DNA from: Strongylocentrotus purpuratus
Lineage: Eukaryota; Echinodermata; Echinoidea; Camarodonta; Strongylocentrotidae
NCBI RefSeq assembly: GCF_000002235.5
Contig: NW_022145606.1
Coordinates: forward strand, 16,496,254 to 16,560,253
Reading direction: 5' to 3'
Length of the DNA: 64,000 bases
This document shows positions 42,819 through 54,167 of the stretch, in pieces; within the stretch, counting starts at the first letter, position 1, and every line of letters starts with the position of its first letter. A model generated the notes under the pieces. The model did not search any database. It saw only the letters and a list, made by a program, of their open reading frames with translations, and was not told the origin of the DNA. The translations under genes and the position numbers were made by a program.

Positions 42819-45800
42819 CACCACCACAACCAACAACAACCATTATCCATGAAAATATCCCTGCAATGCATGCACATGATTGTCTATTTTGAAAAATCAC
42901 AAGATGCAAGCGAGTGCATGAAATGAAAGATAAAAATAAAAGATTTGACCATCACAGCACCACACTCACTGACTACTCTATAGCAACCAGAACCCTACAA
43001 AATATCATGCACTTCATCTAGTATGCAATATAGTTCCTTCGCTCTTTCTAGAGATTGTCTAAACTTGCTTCCTTCTATCTAAGGTAAGCTTATTACCTTC
43101 ATACTGTCAACTCGTAGAGGTATCTAAATAAAATGAGTTTCTACATCTATACAGGGAAAGAAAGTATTGTGATTTTCTCCCTCCTTTTTCACAATACCAA
43201 AAGAGTTCTAATTAATTCTGTAAATGGTTCAAACAAATTCTTCTTTTTTATTGTCATTCTGATTTTAAATGACTAAGCTTGCTCTAGATTATAATTCCCA
43301 TATAATTGATATCAAACAAATAATTTCTAGACTATTTTTTTAAATATTAATCTATACTACAGCTCTAATGTGACTTCAATAGGACCTACATTTTATATCA
43401 GTCAAACAATCTTGACAAAAGTGAGATAAGGAAATGATGCGAAGAAGAAAAAAGGGAGGGGGAGACAAGTTTAAGGGGATGAGTCTAAAGTTACTAATTC
43501 ATGAATTATTCATAAGGTAGATGATGCATTGAAGCGTCTGATTGGCCAATGAGGAGGGGTAGGGTGTGGCTAGCTATCATGCTGTCTCCTAGTGGGTGGA
43601 GCATGCAGCCTTTCTCTCACACATGTCTGTCTGGGAATGGGGATTATTTATCTTCTTTTAACTGACCTTTTTATTCTTTCCGTTTCTGCCGAGTTGAGGC
43701 CGACATATAATTCAAAGTGAAAACTTACAATACACCAACAATATCATAAGTACTGACCACATTGTATTACATGAATGTCTACCTATAACAAAGGTATGGT
43801 ACATGTTTCAGTATCATTGGATTCATTCCCGCACAATGTGCACAATGTGCACTATCTCCACTCCTTGAAAAGTATTCCTACCATATGGTCACCGTGAGGG
43901 CAAAGGAAATTACAAACACAAATGCTTTCGTCGTCCTACCGGGTCCCCATTTCTCTCTTGGGTATTGAGAGGAAATTGTAGATTAATGCCTTGCCAAAGG
44001 ACATTAGTGCCGTGTTGGGGATCAAACTCACAACCTTTGAATTTCAAGACAAGTGCTTATAAAAACTACTTGACCAGACACTACATTGCACGAGTAGATC
44101 AAAATGATTTGAATATTTTGTTTTGTTATGATTTTAAGCATATCATTGGCCTTCGGTCAAAAGGTGGCAATTATTTGTAATATTGCACGATTCCATAAAT
44201 TTAACCATTGGCAAGAAAATATGGATACTACCAATATTTACCCATTGGATTTGATGTGCATATGCGTATGAAAAGAAAAGCCTAACAAAATAACTTACCA
44301 AATAGTTGACTATATTTAACAACATGAATGAAGAATACATTTAAAGGGAGATATGTAAAGGCTATAAATGTATGGAGTATCAAAAACATATAAACATAGA
44401 ATCAAACATCTTTTAGTACAAAGACAAAAATAATCAAAATTTGTCAGGCTTTTACTACAAAAAAGGTTTTTTGTTCACTAAAATTAAAAGGACTCATCGT
44501 CAAAGAGCCCCTGAAAAGAAGCGCATTTTCCACATGTTACAATGCGCTTGACAGTTATATCGTTAACAGAAGAGTTGAGTTTTGAGATAATTTTTGAAGA
44601 TATTGACAGATTGTTGGTAGCACATATTTTGAATTTTTTTTATGTTGATGTTCTGACCAATAAAACATTTCAAGATAAAAAAAATTAAAAAAACAGGCCT
44701 AATGTATAACAGACTTACTGACAACTTGACAGACATACTGGACAGACAGACAGACACTGACAGACAGACGAAGGGAGAGAAAGGCTAAGGAAAGCGTGAG
44801 TCTTACATGCTTTAAAGATACCTGGACCAGCTGACCGACAAACGAGATGAGTATAAGAGAAGAAAAGATGCGACTTGAGTTTGAAGTGACGCTGGAGGAA
44901 CTGACGAGACCTCTCAGCAAGATGCATGTAGACAGTGGGATAGAGCAGAGGTATACGGCCAGCACTAGCGGCCTGTGGGTGGCAGTCAAATAAATTAAAA
45001 CAAATTAAAACAGAAAGTGTGAGAGATTATACACGATACAAAATATTTTATTTGGTCTTTGCAAACAAGTTACATAGAACTGATGAGACCTCTCCGCAAG
45101 ATGCATGTAGACAGTGGGATAGAGCAGAGATATACGGCCAGCACTAGCAGCCTGTGGATGGCAGTCAAATATAACAAATAAAACATATAGGGTGGTATTC
45201 TCGAAAGCGGACTAACTTTATTCTATGGTATAATCCACGGATAAGCATGGAATGCCAAGTGTTCATATGAATATGTTTTTGAATGATTTAACCCGTCACT
45301 AAATTATAATAAAATGTACTAACATAATCAATAAACAACAATATAACTATAAAATAATTATGTTATCATGGTAATTTAGGGACATATCAAATTATTCAAA
45401 AATATATTCTTATGGACATTTGGCATTCCATACTTAGTCAGAGAATTAAACCATGCACTAAAGTTAGTCCGCTTTCGAGAATACCACCCAAAGTATGAGA
45501 GATTATAAATTGCATGTAGACCATAGGATAGAGAAAGAAGGATACAGAGATATACAGCCAGCACTAGCAACCTGTGGATGTCAGTCAAATAAATTGAAAC
45601 AAAAACAAAAACAGAAAGTGCGAGAGATTATAAATTGCATATACCATTGGATGTAGAATGAAGAATACAGAGGTATACGACCAGCACTAGCGGCATGTGG
45701 ATGTCAGTCAAGATTATACAAGATACAAGATATTTCATTTGGTCTTTGCAAATAAGTTACATAGAAATTTGGTTTCCACCGGCGTTACAGTAATATTCAA

Positions 45801-48800
45801 GAAAATACATAATTACCAGAAATATAAATTGCATGCAGACCATTGGAAAGAGGATACAAAAGGCTTAAGTACTTCTGATTGATAAAATAGAGACGACAAA
45901 AAAAAAGAAAAAAAGAAGAGATGGAAGTACACTGACATACCAGGGGGGTGTTTCACAAAGATCCTAAGTTGAACTTATCTCTAAGTTGGATTTAAATTTT
46001 ATGGAAAGCCATTAGCATCTTTGAAAATATTTTGTAAAAGTTATTTTGAAAGGCATTAATTGTTTATTCAAATCATTCATATTGTCTATCATCAAGGAGA
46101 TTTCATGTTCTGGATGTGGAATTAATAAAAAGTCTAAAATACTTGAATTTCTGCTTTTGAATATATTTTATTTTAAGGCTCCAATGGCTGTCCATAATTT
46201 TTAAGTCCAACTTAGTGTTAAGTTCTACTTAGGATCTTTGTGAAACACCCCCCTGATGTTTATAAGAAAGAAGTATACAACAGGTAAAAAAAAATTGTGC
46301 CTATTATAGCATGCATAGTAAGCCTGTGGTAAACAGAAGGTAAATGGGATAAGGGGAGCCTTCCAAAGTTGCGACTGTGCCCGGACGCGTCGGGGCGCGA
46401 TGAATAGAACAGTCGCGTCTCAAGAGACGCATTGAGGCGCAAAGGGGCGCGAAGGGGCGCAATAGTCACCCTCATCTGATTCTTGCATATGAAAAGAAAC
46501 TGTCTATTGTTGGTATAAACCCGCTCTATTCTTCTTGCGCCCTTTTGCGCCCTACCAGGCGATGGAAGATTATCTTTCGCGTCATTGTTCTCGCTCGCGA
46601 TGCGCGGTACAGCTTAAACTTGATATATAGCAAGTATTTGTCGGCCAAAGCCTGTCTTCCCCTCCTCCGGTTCTCGTTCTGATAAACATTCCATTGTTTG
46701 TAAAAACTTGATGTATTCTTCTCGCGTCGCGATCTATTCTTGCGCCGTTTTGCGTCGTAACGGGCGGGGTATTATCTTTCCAATCATTGTGGAAGCTTTG
46801 CGATGTACATTGCTACAGCACAGCATGAACTTGTCTGGTGGGAGCGTCTTTGTTTCGGGGGGCAATCAACACACATTTTATTTTTGTTGGGTTTAATACG
46901 CCTCCTTTTAGTTTTTGTGACGACTGTATGAAATGTGAAATAAAGATGACTATGTACGATTAATGGCTGTTTAATTGCGAGCTTGATTGTCCCCAACAAC
47001 AAAAAATAAAAGGCGAATGATGTGAATGAATAAATGTATACGGTTATAGTCGGCAAATTGATTACTGTTTAGGACGCTTGTTATGTTTGTAATTTGAATG
47101 ATTATCAACATATTTGTATAATTCCCACATCGCGATATTATTCTAGCGTCCTAATAATGGACAAAGGAATTATCTTTCTCTCCCGTCATTCATATTCACG
47201 CTATGCGTTGCCACAGCCTGAGCTTGGAAGAATATATATATTTGTCAGTAAAATCCTCCTTTTTTCTTCTTCTCCTCCCTTGACTTGGTTCTAATAAATT
47301 GAAGGTTTGCTTATTAGGGATAAGGAGGATAACATCAAACAAAAGATCTACTCAAGATGACGCTCTTTTCATTTCAACTCGCTGTTTGATAAAGTAGAGT
47401 TCTGTATGGAGCGAATACAAAAGAAAAGTTTGCTCTAAAGGAAAAAACATAAAATGCTGTGGCAGGATATCACGCCAGAGATTTGCCTTCGAAAATTGCC
47501 CGTCCATAATGCGTTTTAAATCATAATAATTCCATAGCTCTTTTTAAAAGTGGAATGAATAGAAAAAAGAGTCTAGGAACTATATCGAGATTATAAAACA
47601 TGTGTGTCATGAAGATGTAAACAAAAAGCGTAGCTTGATGGCGATAAAGTTGAGCAGCAAATGGAAATGCCATACAAAACATTAAGCAGTTCATGGTGAT
47701 AATTTATCATTCGACTTCTACTTTGCGCTATATGTACTAAATGATCGCAAAACGGGCAGGGACACAAATACAAACATCGAGTTCTGCTCTAACATTCGAA
47801 TCATTTATTCGTAGATTTGTATAATTAAGTGGCGAAAGTGAAATTTTGAAATCATACTGCACAGATAAAAAAACATACCAAACATGTTTTGATTCTTAAT
47901 CAAAAAAAAAACAAAAACAAAAACAAAAAACAAAACACGCAAATTTTAAAACATCTTTTTAAAAGGAGGGAGGCGCTTGAGCCCAGTGGTAGAGCAGAGC
48001 AGCTCGTAACCGGGAGCTCCCTGGTTAGAAACCAAGTCGATATGCTAGTGCCCTTTGGTAAGGCATAACTCAACATTACATTTCGTTCGGAGAGGTCTTA
48101 AAGCCGCCGGTCCCCTGTTTGCCTAATTCAGAGCATATGCTTCATGTAGCAGTCAGGTAAAAAAAAAAAAAAGCAAACGGTACAGGAAACTACCTTTTAT
48201 GGATAGGCCTAAATTGAGGTTTGACTTAACTAGGGAGAAGAAGGATAACATCAAACAAAAGATCTACTCATGATGACGCTCTTTTCATTTCACCTCGCTT
48301 TAAGATAAAGTAGAGTTCTATGGAACGAATACAAAAGAAAAGTTCGAATGCTGTGGCAGGATTTCACGCGGCCGAGCAAGGCTATTGTTTGATCGCTATA
48401 ATTGTCCGACTTGCTATAGATTCTTGTTTAGGTACACTATTAACTCTTATCGTGCCACAGGGCTAATCCCCACTGTGCCAGGTTGTTTTGGAGATAATCT
48501 GATTAACGCGATGGTTCTATGAATGGCGAGTGCAAAACACACAGCACAGCCCAATGAGCATGAACAAGAACTGCTACTATGAATGCGCCCTTGCACGCAC
48601 ATGGCACTCAATAGGTAGCGTGCGTGCAGCCTCATGGCAGGCTATGGGTTAAGGCTGCGTATTATGTGTGTGTGTGTGTGTGTGTGTGTGAGGGAGGGGG
48701 GCGGCGAAGTGAACGGCCGGACGTAAATGGCAGAGGCCCATCAGGAGGGCTCCGCTCGCTAGTTATAAGGACCGCTATTCATTGGACAACTATTCATGAA

Positions 48801-51800
48801 GACCGCTATTTGTAATTTTAGAACATGGTCATTATGCATAAGGGTCATGAATTCGTAATACGATATCCCCCTCCCCAAAACTAAATAAATAAATAGAAAA
48901 CTAATGATGCAATAACAAATAATGCCCGGTAATTGGTGATAGCCGCCTATGAGCGGAACAATGGGCGCACCAACTATTAGCTGCTCAAAGAGCTGTTTTT
49001 TGTCATTGCGTTGCAATAACAATGTCCTTGTAAAAGTTACATGTACTATAATATCCGTATGCTATATAACACCCAATGTGAACATGACGTGTTCAGGCCT
49101 TATAACTAAATACAGTGCACCAATGCAGTGCACGTTAAAACAAGAGACTTTACTAGCGCTAGCTAACAAATATGAAACGTCAAAACCTCACGAGCAATTG
49201 ATGACAACAAATTGTTACGTCAAATGCCACCACCAATACAGTTTCTTTGCGAAGAAATATTCAATCAAATTTCATGTTTGGAACATATATAGGCGATTTC
49301 GAATGGTTCGAGGTGAAAATAACGAATATCGTGTCCGATAAACACTCCTTCTTTCTTCAAGGTCCCATACGATTCAAAAATAATTTACAATGTTTATTTG
49401 CAAATAATAATCTCTCTGGGAGTATATCGATTTCCCCGATAATGCAGATATTCGTTTTTTTTCGTAAAATTAGTTTTATAATTTTGCAGGGAGACAGTGT
49501 TCCTTATGATTCGAGCAGAATTTTGGTGAGTGCATTTCGAAAAAGAGCGTCTTCCATCTACCGAAACGTTTTGATAATGCAGGCTCCCGACAATACGATT
49601 ATCATTTCTGTAATATCTTTAATTTGCAGATGTTTGTTCGTTTCGTATGACATATTTATAAACGCCCTATAATCTTATTTCAAGCAGAATCTTACAATGT
49701 CTTTGATTATAAGTATCATTTTGAAATCACGGTGTTAAAATACAATAGCTGATTTTGCGAAGATTTAGAGAACCTACGTTTCTATTCTTTAAATCGATCT
49801 TGCATGAGAATGAACAGATTGATGATATAGATATATGACCTATTTTGATCGGATGACAGAACAAAATAATGCAATATGAAACAATAATGTGCCAAAACAT
49901 ACAGAAAGAATACAATTATACATATCGTTTCTGTTTTGTTCGTGAACAAATTAATATAATTGAAGTATTGAACATATTGATGAACAGAAATGAACAATCA
50001 TGCCAACGTCAATGCCTAAAACACTTCGATGTTGGGAGGGAAATTAACAATCAGAATAAGAATCTAAATCAATGTCTTAATGAAACAAATCAGTAGCCAA
50101 AGTGAAAATTTTAGAGTCAAATCTTTCAAGACGAGAGCGGACACACACGCAGGGATTACATGAATAACTAATGCGTTGGAACGGGCGCGAAAGCTTTTCA
50201 AAGTTAAGCTCCCATTCACAAATTCACAATTCACAAAGAGCGCTTCGCCGTTAAGCGCCCCCCCCCCCCCCACTGAGTGTTATGTAGGGTACGCATATGC
50301 ATGTTCCCTCCTTTTGAAAACAGCCCCCTAAGTCCGGTGTGTAAAGTCAATACGGGCCGGACTTGTGTGTACTAGACGAGCCGGACTTTGGTGCGTGAAA
50401 AGTACCCCTTTATAACAATAAGTCTCCAAACAATAGCCAGATTTGAAATTCATATTGTGAGCATGTGCTTAAATAGTTATATCGGGATTTCCTGGTTATA
50501 TTGAAGACGTGGGCTAATATTGTGTACATGTGTGCCCAGTATTTCTCCCTGATTGTTCGACCAACATTAAATTGCTATTGTCCAGCTGACTTTTCAATAG
50601 GCTTTTCTACCCTCGGCGCTGAAGGGCAGTGGCGGATCCATGGGGGGGGGGGGGGGGTTTATTTTTTACATTTTCTGGGGTTTGCCCCCCCCCCCTGGCG
50701 CTCAAGGGGGGGGGGGGGGTGCAAATTTTAAAATTTTCGAGGGCCAACAAAAAAAATGTGCTCACTACCCCCCCCCCCCCCTTCCCCCCCCCCCCCCCCC
50801 CCCCCCCACCACTGAGCGACTTTTCGGCCGGCGCGATTTTCAAATTTTCGGGAGCAAAAAAAAAAAATTGTGCTCACTACCCCCTCCCCCCCTCCCTCCC
50901 CTCCCCCCCCCCCCCAACTAATCCGCGCCTGCTAAAGGGATTGCGGAAAATTTAAACACTATTTGTGTTTCGTGATGACCCAGTAGAAGAAGAATAAGGG
51001 CTAGCCCCCCCCCCCCACCCCTAAAGAAAAAATGGCCCAAAACAACGCAATCATTATAAATTCCGTCTACTACTTGATACCAACACCAACGAATTGCCAT
51101 GGCTTGTGTTATTTGTTTTAGAACGCACTACGCTCTTTCGATACCACGTGGCCCCAATTAAGCACAATATATACGTATTTCAGTTCTTCTCAACAATGAC
51201 CTAGATCTAAAACTGGCCGCGGCTGTAACTCCCCCCCCCCCCCCTTCTTCGTAAAGAAATATTCGTTAAAATTCTTTGGAACAGAATAATAAACTAATTT
51301 CTTCTTGAGATATGTTCGAGGTGAAATTTGAAACATTATTTCCTGGTAACGCTCTTCTTTTTTGATGCATGTTCTATTCTTACGATTTAGGCATAATTTA
51401 CTATGTTGATTTGCAATTGATAATCTCCCTGGGAGTTTTGCGATATCCCCGATGATACGGATACAGTGTATTTAATTTTGTTCGTAACATTAGTGTTTTG
51501 CAAAGAAAGAACATTCTGAAAATGAGCGTCTTCCTTCTAACGAAACATATTGATGATGTTCCCGACAATACGGATATCATATGCATAAACAAAAATCGTA
51601 ATACAGATAAAACGCTTTTTAAATCAAATTCAAGGAGAAACTACGACATTCTTGATTAAGTATCATTTTCAACATCAAGGATTTAAAAATACGTTATCTA
51701 ATTTTAAGAAGATTCAAAGGATCTATGTATTGAAATAACAGACTGATGATATAATTATATGATTTATAATGATCATACGACAGAACTGTTTACAAGATGC

Positions 51801-53527
51801 AACGAAAATTAAAGAAAACAAAACATGCGATAACATCGCTAGAGGAAATATACACAATTTTAATGTAATATGAATCAAATAAAGTGTCAAAACATGCACG
51901 AGGAAAACAATGTCAGAGAGAGTGGGGTAAGTATAAAATAAAGTTGTTTTTGTCGTAAACCAATCAATTTGTATTAAAATTAATATACTGAACACAATCA
52001 TGAACAGAACAGGAGGAGATGAAATAATGAACAATCATGCCAACGTTAACGCCTACAGAACTCCGATGTTGAGAGGAAAATAAACAATCAGAACAAACAT
52101 TGTAACCAATGTCATGTACGTAAAATAATATTAAAACAAATCAGTAGCCAAAGTAATGCTTTACAGAGTCAAATCTCGCAAGACGAGAGCGACACACAAG
52201 CAGGCACTATACATGAATAACTAATGCGCCGGACCGGGCGCGAAAGGGCGCGAAAGCTATTCAAAGTTTAAGCTCCCATTCACAAGTGTCAAGTGCTTCA
52301 CCGGGGCGCGCCCCGGCGGGGTAATTTCGTAACAATGAGACTCCAAACAATAGCCAGATTTTAATGAGCTGGGAACCATCTGAAGTCCTCTCGTATCCGA
52401 CGCAAAAAGGCGCAAATGGGCGCAATAAGGCGCCTCCTTTGTTCTCATATCCTGCTCTGCGCCCCGACGCGTCGCGGCACAGTCGCAACTTTGGAAGGCT
52501 CCCCTAAGGTAAATGGGATAAAGAAAAAGAGAGAGAGACATAGATCCCGTTCTCATTCACTTCATTGGAGCGGTCTAACCAAGACCCGTTCCTCAGGAGC
52601 AGTTCTTAAGTGAGTGAGAACGGTTAAAGTGGTCCAGGAAGTGGACTTATGGACCGCTCCAGAAGACCACCTCAGGAGGTGGTCTTGAGGAACAGGTCTT
52701 ATTAAGAGCGGTTTGGACCGCTCTAACATGCAATGTGAACGGAAGCGTACTTTGAGCGGAAGTGAGCTAGTGACGTTCCGTGCGAAACATGTAGTACGGT
52801 ACATAAGGTTTGTATTCCGCGCGCGAAAAAATTGACCTGCTGACCTAAGCTGCCATAGCAACAAGACCACTTTGACTCGTGGAGCGGTGTGAGCCATAAA
52901 AAACTGCTCGGAGTGTGAACGCTCGCAAACCGTTCCTCAAGACCCGTTCCTCTGGAACGGTCTAACTAAGACCACTTTCAAAGTGAGTGAGAACGGGGTC
53001 ATAGAGAGACATACAGAACAGACAGACAGAGGCAGAGAGGGCAATCATGAACTGTAGAGGGATGAAGGAAGAGCATAAACCAAAGGGGGGGGGAGAGTTT
53101 AACAAACAACAAGAGAAATAGACAGAATAAAATGCTGCCACCCAATTGTCTCATTTACTATCATTTTATTATCAATAAAAAAATAATAGTAAATTACTTA
53201 CATCAACAGCGTCTTTGACGGTGAGTCCTTCAAAGTTCTCAAACTTGGTATGGGGGCTGGTCTTTCCTTTGTATCCATTGCCTTGCCTTGCTTCTCCCTA
53301 TTCAGAGAGGTCATAGAAAATACATATATGCTTGTTAGTAAGCAACCAGATGGCCGACGGCTTTAGGTCCTCTCCGAGGGACCTGGTGATGAGGATTAAT
53401 GCTTTACCAAAGGGCACTAGCACATCGACTTGGTTTCGAGCCCGGGTTACCGGATTACGAGACCACTGCTCTACCGACTGAGCTATCGCACCTCCTCAAT
53501 GACTGCTACTGCTTCTGATGTTGATGT

Positions 53528-53558
<31 letters not shown>

Positions 53559-54091
53559 AATATAGATATATCGACTGCTATCAGAGTCCTAGCTGTTTTC
53601 AGGGGTCATGGCAGAATGCAACGTCACCGAGAGCCAGTATAAAAACAGCCAGGCCTCGAATATTAAAGCAGTCGATATGTCTTTTATACACCGAATTGAC
53701 ACAAAAATCTACCAAGAATTCTTACCTTATCCTTCTCTTGAGTAAAGATTGGTTAAAACATCACAGAAAATCTGAGACACTGTCTGTTAATCTTCGCTGG
53801 AAAGATGACTGAATGTTACAATCATTTGGAAATCACAGACAAAAAGCACTGTATGGTATCCACACTCCCACAAAGTAAGTATTAACACGTAAACCAATGG
53901 GTATTGTATCAAAATTATACTCTTTTTTTCGTACCCAGGATCTTTCTGAATCTCACTCATGAACTGTTTGCTTCTTTACTGCAATGGCTAAAATCACAAC
54001 TCCCATTTCGACCAATCAGATGGCTATAGTTCTAAAGAGAGGTATATGATGATGATGATGATGATGATAATGATAATGAGGAAGATGATGG

Positions 54092-54122
<31 letters not shown>

Positions 54123-54136
54123 GAGGATGATGATGG

Positions 54137-54167
<31 letters not shown>

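Larger units (their letters stand above)
46352..52505. mobile_element. 6.15-kb TIR element with 15-bp target duplication
   Basis: Inverted ends start AGGGGAGCCTTCCAAAGTTG and match for about 47 bp with a few mismatches, including GACGCGTCGGGGCGC. The flanks carry an exact 15-bp direct repeat, AAGGTAAATGGGATA (46337-46351 and 52506-52520). The interior holds subterminal GCGC-rich repeats, two pairs of long direct repeats, a SINE and another MITE, and no recognisable transposase. It sits in a P3H intron. The superfamily is not identified. Confidence 0.85.

Noticed and set aside
42249-42926. His-, Ser-, Ile-, Met- and Asp-rich frames on both strands
   Set aside because: Produced by an (ATC)n/(ACC)n microsatellite in a P3H intron.
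49247-49672. 141-residue frame inside the 6.15-kb element
   Set aside because: The homologous segment at 51246-52300 does not keep the frame, and no motif is recognisable.
53400-53497. Possible - strand tRNA gene
   Set aside because: The A and B boxes are good, but the downstream body is shared with 47967-48170, so it is SINE family 2.
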